DNA of 64,000 nt from Leptospira jelokensis (lineage in GTDB: Bacteria; Spirochaetota; Leptospiria; Leptospirales; Leptospiraceae): the NCBI RefSeq assembly GCF_004769635.1, contig NZ_RQGH01000039.1:62001-126000 (forward strand), written 5' to 3'. This document shows, piece after piece, positions 25,602-34,398 of this stretch (positions are counted from its first letter, which is position 1; every line of letters starts with the position of its first letter). A program made the translations under genes and the position numbers. The notes under the pieces are model-generated. The model made no database searches, had not been told where the DNA came from, and saw only the letters and a list, made by a program, of their open reading frames with translations.

Positions 25602-27812
25602 TTAGATGTTCATTCGAGACATTTTTGGAAAGTAGAGATGGAAACTTGTGCCTTTGTCAACTTGGCTCTCCACTTCAATTTTTCCACCCAAGGATTCAAT
25701 TTGGTATTTTGTTAGAAAAAGGCCCATGCCCTTTCCTTCTATATTAGGATGGAACCTGGAATTCATTTTAAACATTTTACTTCTGTATTTTTCCAAATCA
25801 ATTCCAACTCCATTATCGGAGATCGAAAGAATGACAAACTCTTCGGATTCATTTATTTCGATTTGGATATGCCCAATCGTTTTGTGAGAACAATACTTAA
25901 ATGCATTGGATAAAACATTGTTAATGATACTTTCAAAATATACTGGTATTGTGTATAGGACTACGTCGTCTGGAATGGATACATTCACTTTAGTATGCTC
26001 GGATTTGTCAGAAACGAATAACAAAAGTTGGTTTTGAATTTCTTTTTGGACATTGATTTCTTTTTTTACAAGCGAAAGTGAGTCTTTTTCTATGGTAAGC
26101 AACTCATTTAAATTTCGCATCATATGATCCAATTGTACGGCAGAGGATTCAATCATTTGGACCAAACTCTGGTCACTTGGATCATCTTTTAATAAATTAC
26201 ATAAACTGAGTATATTGGCAATGGGTGCTCTCAGATTATGTGAAGTAATGTAGGTATACTCTCTAAGCCTTTCATTTTGTCTATTTGTGACTTGGACAAG
26301 GGTTTCAAGTTCTTTATTTTTTGCGACCCAATCGGAAATGTTACGATTGTAGATGACAACCCCGTCTGTTGTTGGCAAAACGATGTGATGAAAATAGCCA
26401 GGTGTGTAATAACCATCTGGAATTGTATAATCCTGTTCGAGTGGTTCTTTTGTTAAAAAAACTTGTTTGTACTGCTCAAAAAATCCATTTTCTAAATTGA
26501 TTGGATACAATTCACAAATTCGTTTTCCAATCAGTTCTTCTTTTGGAACTCCTAAGTTTTTTGAACCTTTCTCATTCATTTCAGTAAAAAGGAAATCGAT
26601 GATTGTCCCTTCGTTGTCTTTCAAAATCGATAAAAAATATATGGATTCAAATGAAGCTTCCAACGAGGCTTTGAATCGTTCGTTACTTTCTTTCAGTTTG
26701 GTTTCCGCTTCTTTTTCAAGCGTAATGTTTTTCGAAGCGCCAATCAATTTGGATAATTTACCAAATTCATCTACCAATGGTTTGCTATAATCCCGAATCC
26801 AAATGTATTCACCATTTTTTGCCAAAACACGGTATTCCGATACACCAATCTTTCCTTGGAGAATTTCAGATACCCGATTCCCAACAAGACCTAAGTCATC
26901 TGGATGGATGATTTTGATCCATCCTCCTAATTTTCCAATATCTTCAACTGTATACCCTACAATTTTTGATAGATTCCCAGAACTCCAATCTGCAAATATT
27001 TCACCATCGATGATTTTTGCCGTATAGATATAATCAGATGTGATTTCTGTAATCAGTTTCAATTTTCCTAATATGTCTTCAGAATCGGTGATATCCCTTG
27101 CCACAGCGACGAGTTCTTTTATGTTTCCATATTGATCCCTGATCGGAGCTTTGACGGTATTAAAATAACGAATGAATCCATCTTTGCCTAAATGAGGTTC
27201 TTTTTCAATTTTGACTTGTTTGCCTTCTTTGAAGATAAGGGAATCGATTCTGTGGTATTCTTCGATAAACTCTTGTTTGTTTTCTGGAATATCATATGTT
27301 CCAATGATGTCTGATTTTTTTTGGCCAAAGTAATCTGCGCAGGCCTGGTTCACGTAGGTCATTTTAAAATCAGAATCTTTACAGAAAATAAAATCAGATA
27401 TGGAATCGAGTATCTGTGAATAATAGTTTTCCGTTTCACGGATGGTATCGGTGATTGTATTCTGATTGGAACTTTCTAAGATGCTAAAAATAATGTATTG
27501 GATTTCATTTGAACTGGATTTGGAAATCGATACTTGCGCTAAACAATTAAATTTGGATTTGTTTTTTTTGACTGCTTCCAGTTCTCCCAAAAAAGAACCT
27601 GTCTTTGGTAGGGAATGAATCCCATTTGTCTGAGGATCAGAAGCTATCCAAAAATCATTTGTCAAACGTCCTACCACCTCGTCTTTCGAAGAGTAACCCC
27701 AAAAACGCAAAAAAGTATTGTTTACAAAAATGATTTTACCGAGTGGATCTGAAATCGCAATGGCACTTAATGAATCATCCACCGCTTTTTCAATGATCGA
27801 TTTTGTATCCAT
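25602..27812 (-). CDS. Multi-PAS hybrid-free sensor histidine kinase
   Basis: A 736-residue soluble kinase with about four PAS/PAC units: near residues 10-115, 125-245, 250-370 (ADWSSGNLSKIVGYTVEDIGKLG, typical PAS_3) and 380-495. The His box is ITSHNLRAPIANILSLC (His about 522), followed by NVLSNAFKYCS, SDNGVGIDLEKY and GKGMGLFLTKYQI. No receiver domain is attached. AAGGA eight bases before the ATG supports the start. It lies 126 bases upstream of the next kinase on the same strand, so it may share the CheY-like partner. Confidence 0.9.
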   Translation of the reverse strand: MDTKSIIEKAVDDSLSAIAISDPLGKIIFVNNTFLRFWGYSSKDEVVGRLTNDFWIASDPQTNGIHSLPKTGSFLGELEAVKKNKSKFNCLAQVSISKSSSNEIQYIIFSILESSNQNTITDTIRETENYYSQILDSISDFIFCKDSDFKMTYVNQACADYFGQKKSDIIGTYDIPENKQEFIEEYHRIDSLIFKEGKQVKIEKEPHLGKDGFIRYFNTVKAPIRDQYGNIKELVAVARDITDSEDILGKLKLITEITSDYIYTAKIIDGEIFADWSSGNLSKIVGYTVEDIGKLGGWIKIIHPDDLGLVGNRVSEILQGKIGVSEYRVLAKNGEYIWIRDYSKPLVDEFGKLSKLIGASKNITLEKEAETKLKESNERFKASLEASFESIYFLSILKDNEGTIIDFLFTEMNEKGSKNLGVPKEELIGKRICELYPINLENGFFEQYKQVFLTKEPLEQDYTIPDGYYTPGYFHHIVLPTTDGVVIYNRNISDWVAKNKELETLVQVTNRQNERLREYTYITSHNLRAPIANILSLCNLLKDDPSDQSLVQMIESSAVQLDHMMRNLNELLTIEKDSLSLVKKEINVQKEIQNQLLLFVSDKSEHTKVNVSIPDDVVLYTIPVYFESIINNVLSNAFKYCSHKTIGHIQIEINESEEFVILSISDNGVGIDLEKYRSKMFKMNSRFHPNIEGKGMGLFLTKYQIESLGGKIEVESQVDKGTSFHLYFPKMSRMNI

Positions 27813-28243
27813 CTATCAGTCCTTCTCTTTTCGTTGGCTTGAAAACTATACTCCACTTAGGCGTAAAGACAACCTAAGTTTTCTCGACGAGAATCCAAGT
27901 CCCAGTCCCAATGAAAATACGAGTGTGCCGGACCAAATGTTAGCATCGTACCAATACGAAGGTTACGTTTCGGATTGGGAAAGCAGGTAAGACATAAACA
28001 CAAGTTGGTATTTTAAAAAAATACTTGGGTAATTTGATTCACCCAATAAATTCGATGAAAATCATTCAATTGTCAAATCCAAATGAATACTAAAATGCGA
28101 AATCTTATCAATTATTTCTTAATCTCTTGGGTTTATTTTGGTTCCTCTGCAAAACAACTACCTGCATGGGGATCTGCTCAGCGGACAAACCTCCATTTCG
28201 TCTAAAATAAAATAAAAATAGTGAATCAATTAGGAATCCATCC
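27813..28243. other. Divergent intergenic region between two histidine kinase genes
   Basis: A 431-base gap between a minus-strand and a plus-strand kinase gene. It must contain both promoters; none is convincing by eye. A 36-codon plus-strand ORF with a hydrophobic start (28095-28205, MRNLINYFLISWVYFG) has no ribosome-binding site and is not called. Confidence 0.35.
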
Positions 28244-29431
28244 ATGCAAACCATTCCCGAAAATGAAATCACTCGTTTACTCCAATTAGCAGAATTAAAC
28301 TTAGATTATGTTTCTTTAAAAGAGGAATTTAATGGACTCGCGGAACTGGCTGCAAGGATCACAGGGACACCCATTTCGCATATCAATCTCATCGATGCCT
28401 TACACCAGTGGACGATTGGAGATTTTGGATTTCCTTCTACACTCACACCAAGAGAAGAAACGGTTTGCCAATTTACCATCTTAAGCAATACACATCTTGA
28501 AGTTAAGGATTTAAGGATTGATGATCGATTCAAAGAGAAGGGCTTTGTCACGGAGAGTCCCTTCTTAAAGTACTATTACGGAATCCCCATCAATATCAAG
28601 GGATCCAATGTCGGTTCTCTTTGTGTGATTGACACAGAAGAAAATTCGATTTCCCCAGAAAAAATCAAACTCTTAGAAATCATTGCCGAAGAGGTAAGTC
28701 GTCGTATCAAACTCAAACACACCGCTGACCAAACTACAAAAAGAAATCTGAAACTATGGAAGAATTATAAGATCTTAGCACATGATATTCGAGGACCTAT
28801 CGGTGGAATTTCTAGTTTGGCTGAGATCATCCTCGAACAGGATGAGGAAATAGACATAGAGGAATGCCTTTCGGTCATGAAAATGATGAAAGATAGTAGT
28901 GATTCCGTTCTGAATTTGGTCAATGATCTTATGAATGAATTGACTGAAGAGAGTTCGATACAAAATGATATTTCGATCTCTGAATTTTCGGAACAAGTAT
29001 TAAGTTTGTTCCAAGCTCAATCACAAGCGAAACAAATTAACATCATTGTAAATATCAATCCCAACTTAAACAAAACAAAAGTTCCAAAAAATAAATTCCT
29101 GCAGATTATAGGAAATCTAATTTCAAACGCAATTAAGTTTTCACCGATGGAACGTGAGATACAAATCCATTTTGATGTCTTAAATTCAGAAAACCAAACA
29201 TTAGTCATACGGATCAAAGACTTTGGAATCGGAATGACAGCGGAACAAATCAATGAAGTATTAGCAGACAAAGCAAATTCTACCTTAGGGACAGCGGGCG
29301 AAGTCGGGAACGGATTTGGAATCCATTTTGTCAAACTACTTGTCGATGAATTGAAAGGATCGTTGTCAATCCATTCGGAAGTAGGAAAGGGATGTGAGTT
29401 TGTTATCCAGTTACCGGTTGTAATTCCGTAA
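28244..29431 (+). CDS. GAF-domain sensor histidine kinase
   Basis: A 395-residue cytosolic kinase. An N-terminal GAF domain (about 25-165) is visible from TPISHINLIDALHQWTIGDFG, REETVCQFTILSN, YYGIPINIKGSNVGSLCVID and LLEIIAEEVSRRI. The His box is YKILAHDIRGPIGGISSLA (His about 180). The ATPase motifs are NLISNAIKFSPM, IKDFGIGMT and GNGFGIHFVKLLVDEL. No cognate regulator is adjacent on this strand; the divergent kinase/CheY cluster is the nearest. Ligand unknown. Confidence 0.9.
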   Translation: MQTIPENEITRLLQLAELNLDYVSLKEEFNGLAELAARITGTPISHINLIDALHQWTIGDFGFPSTLTPREETVCQFTILSNTHLEVKDLRIDDRFKEKGFVTESPFLKYYYGIPINIKGSNVGSLCVIDTEENSISPEKIKLLEIIAEEVSRRIKLKHTADQTTKRNLKLWKNYKILAHDIRGPIGGISSLAEIILEQDEEIDIEECLSVMKMMKDSSDSVLNLVNDLMNELTEESSIQNDISISEFSEQVLSLFQAQSQAKQINIIVNINPNLNKTKVPKNKFLQIIGNLISNAIKFSPMEREIQIHFDVLNSENQTLVIRIKDFGIGMTAEQINEVLADKANSTLGTAGEVGNGFGIHFVKLLVDELKGSLSIHSEVGKGCEFVIQLPVVIP

Positions 29432-29480
29432 ACGATTAGCGCCTCGAATCTGTTAGGGGATGGTCATTTCTTGTAAGAAC

Positions 29481-29530
29481 GACCGCGCTTTACGCTCCCA
29501 TCTTTTCTATCGGAAAGGATTTCCGATAAT
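29481..29530. repeat. REP-like repeat with hairpin between convergent genes
   Basis: GACCGCGCTTTACGCTCCCATC (29481-29502) matches, in inverted orientation and at 20 of 22 bases, the stretch 38964-38985. It is followed by a 9-bp perfect hairpin (TATCGGAAA/TTTCCGATA, 29508-29528), whose core CGGAAAGGATTTCC also recurs inverted near 38910. The site lies between a plus-strand kinase and a minus-strand lipoprotein, and ATTTT follows the hairpin, so it may also terminate transcription. Confidence 0.5.
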
Positions 29531-29595
29531 TTTGACACTTCGATAAACTCATTGTCAATGGCTCGGGGTAGGACATCTTTCAAAATTTATTTATT

Positions 29596-30297
29596 TCAAA
29601 GATCGATCTCTGGCAAATAAGGATCATCTTCCGCTTGCAAATTAGGAACTGGACAGTGATCAAAGTATTTTTCCAAAAAGTATGTTTTTATAGAATCCTG
29701 GTTACTAAAAGATATACCCATTATTATTTTTTCCTTTTTCTGATCTAACTTTTCGATTGTGAACAGGTAATCTGGTCTATAAAATATATATTCTTTCTTA
29801 TACTTTTCTGAATAGAATACATCCGGTTTACGAGTTCGATATGGGGAAATCTCAATCGATATAATTTTTCCTTTGAACAACTCGTCGAAATTGCAGAAAG
29901 GGTCTTTTTTTGATTGATTATATATTTTTAACCATCGTTCTTTGATTTCATCTGAATTCTCATATTTGTTAAGCCCTCCTAGTTTTGAACCGACGGAATT
30001 ATATATAGGAAGTGAATCTTCGATCAATAGTGCGAAATTCTTTTCCTCGATGATATCCCTCAAATATTTTGCACCGAGAATTGCTTCTTTGCGAGCTATT
30101 TCTCTAGGGTCCATTCCTCTTCTGTTAAACGTATACTCACCCGATTGATCCCTAACGTAAATATACCCTGGCTCTATCTCTTCTCTTTCGGGTCCCGTGT
30201 GCCAATCATCCTGAATCAGATTGTCCTTTCTCTCCTGATCCATCGGTTTACAGACGAATAACAGAAATAAGGTCCCATATACTATCTTTTTTATCAT
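29596..30297 (-). CDS. Lipoprotein paired with M23 fragment (candidate immunity-type protein)
   Basis: A 233-residue predicted lipoprotein with lipobox LLFVC (Cys about 16). The mature protein is charged and has no recognised domain; segments include EPGYIYVRDQSGEYTFNRRG and IEISPYRTRKPDVFYSEKYKKEY. Its AAGG ribosome-binding site overlaps the stop of the M23-peptidase fragment eight bases upstream, so the two are translationally linked. The region is more AT-rich than its surroundings. The arrangement matches a periplasmic inhibitor following a wall-hydrolase tip, but this is inference. Confidence 0.65.
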   Translation of the reverse strand: MIKKIVYGTLFLLFVCKPMDQERKDNLIQDDWHTGPEREEIEPGYIYVRDQSGEYTFNRRGMDPREIARKEAILGAKYLRDIIEEKNFALLIEDSLPIYNSVGSKLGGLNKYENSDEIKERWLKIYNQSKKDPFCNFDELFKGKIISIEISPYRTRKPDVFYSEKYKKEYIFYRPDYLFTIEKLDQKKEKIIMGISFSNQDSIKTYFLEKYFDHCPVPNLQAEDDPYLPEIDL

Positions 30298-30304
30298 TAT
30301 TTTC

Positions 30305-30661
30305 TTACCTTGGGATTTCAGATTTTAACATTTCTCTCATAAAGTAATCTGAGTTGATTCGATACCCGGAGATTTCGCCTCTTGAGTTCATGATGGGGTC
30401 ATAGTATAACGCAGGTATATCTGGTCTACTGACAGTTGTAACTTCTACATGAAGGTGATTTCCTGTTGATGATCCAGTTGTTCCAAGGAGGCCAATTTGT
30501 TGCCCTCGCTTAATCTCGCCATTTCCGGGGATGGTAGGAACTTCATTCAAATGAAGGTAAGATATTTTATAATCTATTCCGCTAACAGTGGATATCATAG
30601 ATAGGGAGTTTCCGTTTGCACTGAGTAAGCTAGGATTATAAATGTTTTGTGCGCCTCGCAT
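30305..30661 (-). pseudogene. Truncated M23 (LytM-type) peptidase tip
   Basis: A 118-residue reading frame that corresponds to the C-terminal half of an M23 zinc endopeptidase. SYLHLNEVP, GEIKRGQQIGLLGTTGSSTG and NHLHVEV are present; the upstream G-x-x-x-H-x-G-x-D zinc-binding half is missing. A TAA lies directly before the ATG, and the +1 frame just upstream (VIHSSDGNQINAR) looks like the lost continuation, which suggests a frameshift. It has no signal peptide. It is either a broken gene or an orphan C-terminal tip that is only expressed after recombination with a larger gene. Confidence 0.7.
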
Positions 30662-30715
30662 TTATTTGATTGCCATCACTTGAATGTATAACCGACCGTG
30701 TTTTATCCTCGGAAC

Positions 30716-31372
30716 TTACTCAGAAAGGATCAACGATATTCTATGCCAAACTTCCAAGGTCTTGATAGGTTTTGTAGTCTCTGCCATAACAAATGATTTT
30801 GAATCCCCATACACCGGTGTGTTGTCAATTATGGAATGCCGTAAAACTTTTATCTCATTATTTGCAAATGTAAAATAAATAAAGCTACCTTGCCTTTCGA
30901 CATTCGAATTATTGATCTCACAGTCAATACGTTTGATTATGAATTCTTCTGTTTTGGCATCCGATCGATTTACAGGATTCTCAATAAAATAATTACTGTC
31001 TTTACGATAGATTTTCCCTTTTTGCTTCCAGACAGTTATTGTACCATCGGGACCATGCTCGACAATTTTAATTTTACCCTTTTGATCTAGATGAAACTTC
31101 ATTCCATAATCGCCGATATCCCATGTCTTTCCAAAAAAGTAAGCTTCAATTCCTTTTGCTTTAATCTCATCTATAGCTTTCACACAAGTGAGTGATTGTT
31201 TTTCTTTTACACAGGGCTTTCCCCAATAAAAATCACCTTGAACGATTTTAGGACATTCACTTTTGATCTTTTCTAATTTATCATTAGGCTGTGCTATATT
31301 TTCTATACAAGAAAAAGATAGTACGACAATTGTAATGAGAATTTTTAATAGTGGTTTTGAATCAATCTTCAT
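30716..31372 (-). CDS. Lipoprotein paired with amidase-like fragment (candidate immunity-type protein)
   Basis: A 218-residue predicted lipoprotein with lipobox LSFSC (Cys about 22). The mature part has further cysteines in the first third (SECPKIV, KPCVKEK, LTCVKA) and beta-rich segments (GKIKIVEHGPDGTITVWKQK, GSFIYFTFANNEIKVLRH). Its TAGGAG ribosome-binding site overlaps the stop codon of the broken hydrolase gene upstream. This repeats the arrangement of the next pair downstream. No family is recognised. Confidence 0.65.
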   Translation of the reverse strand: MKIDSKPLLKILITIVVLSFSCIENIAQPNDKLEKIKSECPKIVQGDFYWGKPCVKEKQSLTCVKAIDEIKAKGIEAYFFGKTWDIGDYGMKFHLDQKGKIKIVEHGPDGTITVWKQKGKIYRKDSNYFIENPVNRSDAKTEEFIIKRIDCEINNSNVERQGSFIYFTFANNEIKVLRHSIIDNTPVYGDSKSFVMAETTKPIKTLEVWHRISLILSE

Positions 31373-31384
31373 GTTGAATATCTC

Positions 31385-31804
31385 CTATTGATCTTGTGGT
31401 TTTACTTTATAAAATTCACTACGTTTAAGATAGCTAAAGTCTGCATGACTGATCCAACGGGTTACTGGCCCATGAGGCTTATAACTCTTAGAAATCATAT
31501 ATTCTAAGTAACGAGTCTCTTCGTTAAACCTCTTATCTACAATCATATACACATGGTCCTATTTCATCGGACCGTTTTCTGATACTCGCTTTCTTGTTAT
31601 TCCAATTTGACCAACTTCTAAATCAGGAACTTTAAAACCATCGTCTTTTTTTGCTATTCCAACATCCTTTTCGATGAGTGGACTTGTTCTTTCCAATAAA
31701 TTTGATGCCTGTCTAAAATACTCCACTCCGTTTTCATGAGCTTTTTTATTAGCAATTAGTAGCCCGGTCCCAAATTCGGAAACAAGTGCACCAACAAACG
31801 AAAG
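31385..31804 (-). pseudogene. Broken NlpC/P60- or CHAP-like hydrolase tip with in-frame amber stop
   Basis: One frame is open from 31804 to 31385 except for a TAG at 31559-31561. Before it the frame encodes about 80 residues (for example ANKKAHENGVEYFRQASNLL and FKVPDLEVGQIGITRKRVS). After it come 57 residues starting DHVYMIVDKRFNEETRYLEY. The order VGQxGIT then HVYMIV resembles the last half of a papain-fold amidase, with His in HVYMIV; the catalytic Cys half is absent. There is no start codon before the upstream stop at 31805. The similarity call is tentative; the broken state is direct from the sequence. Confidence 0.55.
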
Positions 31805-31990
31805 CTACTTTGATTCAAAATACCTTAGGGGATTCGCCACAAAAGTATTCAAAAGTTTTCGTCTCAAAAGATAACTGCCGAATAAGAGATGTTTTGTGTT
31901 CAAAGGGAAATCGCAGGAAGAGAAAAGAACTGAGAACATATGTGAAATTCATTCTGATTTTTTCCCCCACTCCCTTTCGTCTAACCAACA

Positions 31991-32629
31991 ATGTTCCCAG
32001 AAAAACCAATCTGGATCTGGAAGGGAAATCCTGAATTTGTCCTCTTACAACTGGTAGGCCTAATCCTATTTTTTTATTATGCCTTTCGGATCAGCGCCTA
32101 CTTCACCCACCGATTTGAACTCATCCAAATGCATAAGAAACGACTCGACCGCTTGGCATTCAAGGCAGGTTGCAACCAAGGAGAACGATCCCTCCTCCAA
32201 TCCTTCTACAACCAACTGGACAGACGCCACCGTGTTCTACTCGCCCACAACCACGCCAAAGAATACTTACGAGCCCACCTCTTACAATTTGTTTCCCATT
32301 TGGACAAAGAGGAAGAACGAACCTTTCTCTCCCTCGTAGCCAAGTTTTTGGGAACCGCGAAAGACAAATCACCCGCATTCGGCATTCGCGAGTTTGTACT
32401 TGTGCATTGGGGAAGGGAATCCTACCTGGCACAGGTCGTCGACCCGGGAACCGCCGAGGTAAGAATCAGGTTCAGTCCAACCAAACGAAACGGTGGGGCT
32501 CCGAGCCAAACAAAAGTCACAGTGTTTCGGGAACCAAAAGGGTTTCGGTCCATCCAAGGCAGTGTGGAAATGGAGACCTCCTCCACTTTTTATTTCCGCC
32601 CCCACGAGACAAGAGAGCCCCCCGAATGA
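31991..32629 (+). CDS. Membrane-anchored YcgR-N-like protein upstream of mreC
   Basis: A 212-residue protein with one N-terminal membrane segment (EFVLLQLVGLILFFYYAFRISAYF). The middle is helical and basic (HKKRLDRLAFKAGCNQGERSLLQSFYNQL). The C-terminal third is beta-rich (FVLVHWGRESYLAQVVD, SQTKVTVFREPKGFRSIQG). The order resembles the N-terminal flagellar-brake (YcgR/PilZN) part of spirochaetal PilZ proteins, but no PilZ RxxxR or D/NxSxxG motif is present. It precedes mreC by 66 bases. The name is tentative. Confidence 0.6.
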   Translation: MFPEKPIWIWKGNPEFVLLQLVGLILFFYYAFRISAYFTHRFELIQMHKKRLDRLAFKAGCNQGERSLLQSFYNQLDRRHRVLLAHNHAKEYLRAHLLQFVSHLDKEEERTFLSLVAKFLGTAKDKSPAFGIREFVLVHWGRESYLAQVVDPGTAEVRIRFSPTKRNGGAPSQTKVTVFREPKGFRSIQGSVEMETSSTFYFRPHETREPPE

Positions 32630-32695
32630 AAATTGGGCCAAAATCGATTCGCGCTTGAAAGATTCTTTCCACGAAAATTAATGTGACATAAGTCC

Positions 32696-33886
32696 ATGAA
32701 GTGGAATCGTATCAACCAAAATGACGAATTGTTTTCCCTACTTTTCGTATTCCTGTTTTCCTTTACTTCCCTAATTTGGAACGGCAACTTCATGGTAAGA
32801 GGGATTGCCAGCTTTCAGGGTGTAGGCGACTTTTTTTCTGGGTCCTTTGATTCCTTTGGATCCCTGATCAAAAGTAGTTATAACAAACTTGAATCCTTTG
32901 AACGGGTGAGAGAAGAACGTGACTCCTGTTTGAACGTGATGGAAGAATACCGCCAACTCTCAAAAGATGTGGAACGCCTCAAAGCAGAAAACGCCATCCT
33001 CCGCCAAGAGTTAAACTTCCCACTCCGCACCGAATACCCATCGGTTCGCGCGGAAGTTCTCAGTGTTCGTTTGAATGCCATTTACCGAACCATCATCATC
33101 AACAAAGGATCTGAATCGGGTATTAAACCTTATATGCCAGTCGTAGCACGCGCGTTAGACGAAAAAGGCAAATTCACAGAGGCACTTGTCGGAAAAATCA
33201 TCGCTGTCTCCAAAGGTTCAGCTGTCATCCAACCCATCATCAATTCCAACTTTTCCATGGGAGTCTCCATCCCTGGCACCAATTTATGGGCATCTCTCAA
33301 TGGGAACAGTGGCCGCGGAACCGATGTTTTACTCGACTACATTGATTCTGGGATCGTGATTGATCCAAAAGCGATCGGAAATTTTCCAATGGGACCAAAC
33401 CCACCTCCTACTTCAGCGAACACAATGTTCACAGAAGGGTTTAGTAAAATTGGGAAAGCAGTGTTTAGTTCTGGTGGATCGGGTGTTTTCCCTCCAGGCA
33501 TCCCAGTTGGAACGATCATTGAAGAAGGCCCAAGGAATGGTTCCTTTAAAACAGCCATCTTACGTCCGTTTGTTGAATTTGATAACCTCTTACATGTGAT
33601 TGTCTTAAAAAAACTTCCAGAGAAATGGCGTGAAGAGTGGCCTGCAGAAAAAACAATCCAAATCGAAGGCCCATACTTTGGAGAAATTGATTTCCCTAAA
33701 GAAAAAGATTATAACAAAAAAGAAAAAGAGAAAAAACAAGGAACACAGGGATTTGGTGGGCCAAGTACGTTTGGTACGCCTAATACAGGACGAACCAATC
33801 CAACCACAAATCCTAGTTCTCCATCGGAGCCGTCTCCTTCCCCATCTCCTCAGACCATGGAAAGTCCAAAAGAGGTGAACCCATGA
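32696..33886 (+). CDS. mreC: Rod shape-determining protein MreC
   Basis: A 396-residue inner-membrane protein that scaffolds the cell-elongation complex in the periplasm. One N-terminal transmembrane segment ([17 protein letters not shown]) is followed by a coiled coil (about 65-105, [20 protein letters not shown]) and the MreC beta domain ([33 protein letters not shown]-like [19 protein letters not shown]). The C-terminal 65 residues are a low-complexity Lys/Glu then Pro/Ser/Thr tail not usual in the family. The mreD start overlaps the stop (ATGA). No mreB lies upstream in the window. Confidence 0.92.
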   Translation: MKWNRINQNDELFSLLFVFLFSFTSLIWNGNFMVRGIASFQGVGDFFSGSFDSFGSLIKSSYNKLESFERVREERDSCLNVMEEYRQLSKDVERLKAENAILRQELNFPLRTEYPSVRAEVLSVRLNAIYRTIIINKGSESGIKPYMPVVARALDEKGKFTEALVGKIIAVSKGSAVIQPIINSNFSMGVSIPGTNLWASLNGNSGRGTDVLLDYIDSGIVIDPKAIGNFPMGPNPPPTSANTMFTEGFSKIGKAVFSSGGSGVFPPGIPVGTIIEEGPRNGSFKTAILRPFVEFDNLLHVIVLKKLPEKWREEWPAEKTIQIEGPYFGEIDFPKEKDYNKKEKEKKQGTQGFGGPSTFGTPNTGRTNPTTNPSSPSEPSPSPSPQTMESPKEVNP

Positions 33887-34398
33887 TTTTAGATAAGGTA
33901 TTCATCATCATAGGCCTGTTACTTGCTCATTTTCTAAATGGATCCAATGTCTTTGAACTTGGAAATGCCGTAAGACCAGACTTTATGGTGATCTTTGTTG
34001 TGTTTTTTGCACTCCGTAAAGGACCTATGTATGGACTTTGGTTGGGATTTTTTGGAGGCCTTCTCACTGACACTGCACTCGGTGGTGAAATTGGTGGGGA
34101 CAATCTTGTGTATTACAAAATTGGCCTACATTCCTTTTCCTATGCCATTGTGGGTTACATCGTTGGGAAGGGGTTACGAAGTTCGTATACAGAAAACTAT
34201 ATTTCCATCACAATTTATATTTTGGGTCTTACGTTTGTTTCAAGGCTCATCACATATTTGTTGTTTCTTATGTTCTTTCATTCTAACCATAGTTATTCGT
34301 TTTTGTATGTTTCACTTTACAATGCTTTCCTCGGGCCCGCACTTTTCTTTTTGTTTTCGTGGGCATATCGATTGGATGGAGATGAGGTGCGGCAATGA
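33883..34398 (+). CDS. mreD: Rod shape-determining protein MreD
   Basis: A 171-residue integral membrane protein with five to six hydrophobic segments, normal for MreD. Features include [21 protein letters not shown] and [24 protein letters not shown]. It overlaps mreC and mrdA by four bases at each end, so translation is coupled across the elongasome operon. It acts with MreC and PBP2 at the inner membrane. Confidence 0.9.
   Translation: MILDKVFIIIGLLLAHFLNGSNVFELGNAVRPDFMVIFVVFFALRKGPMYGLWLGFFGGLLTDTALGGEIGGDNLVYYKIGLHSFSYAIVGYIVGKGLRSSYTENYISITIYILGLTFVSRLITYLLFLMFFHSNHSYSFLYVSLYNAFLGPALFFLFSWAYRLDGDEVRQ

Noticed and set aside
28095..28205. 36-residue hydrophobic ORF in the kinase intergenic region
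   Set aside because: No ribosome-binding site and no other support; short hydrophobic frames are common in AT-rich DNA.
29596..31804. Insertion sequence in the AT-rich island
   Set aside because: No transposase, terminal inverted repeats or target duplication were seen around the broken genes.
32170..32658. 162-codon plus-strand frame overlapping the gene upstream of mreC
   Set aside because: It lies in another frame of a better-supported gene; its Pro/Arg/Thr-rich sequence is typical of a shadow frame.
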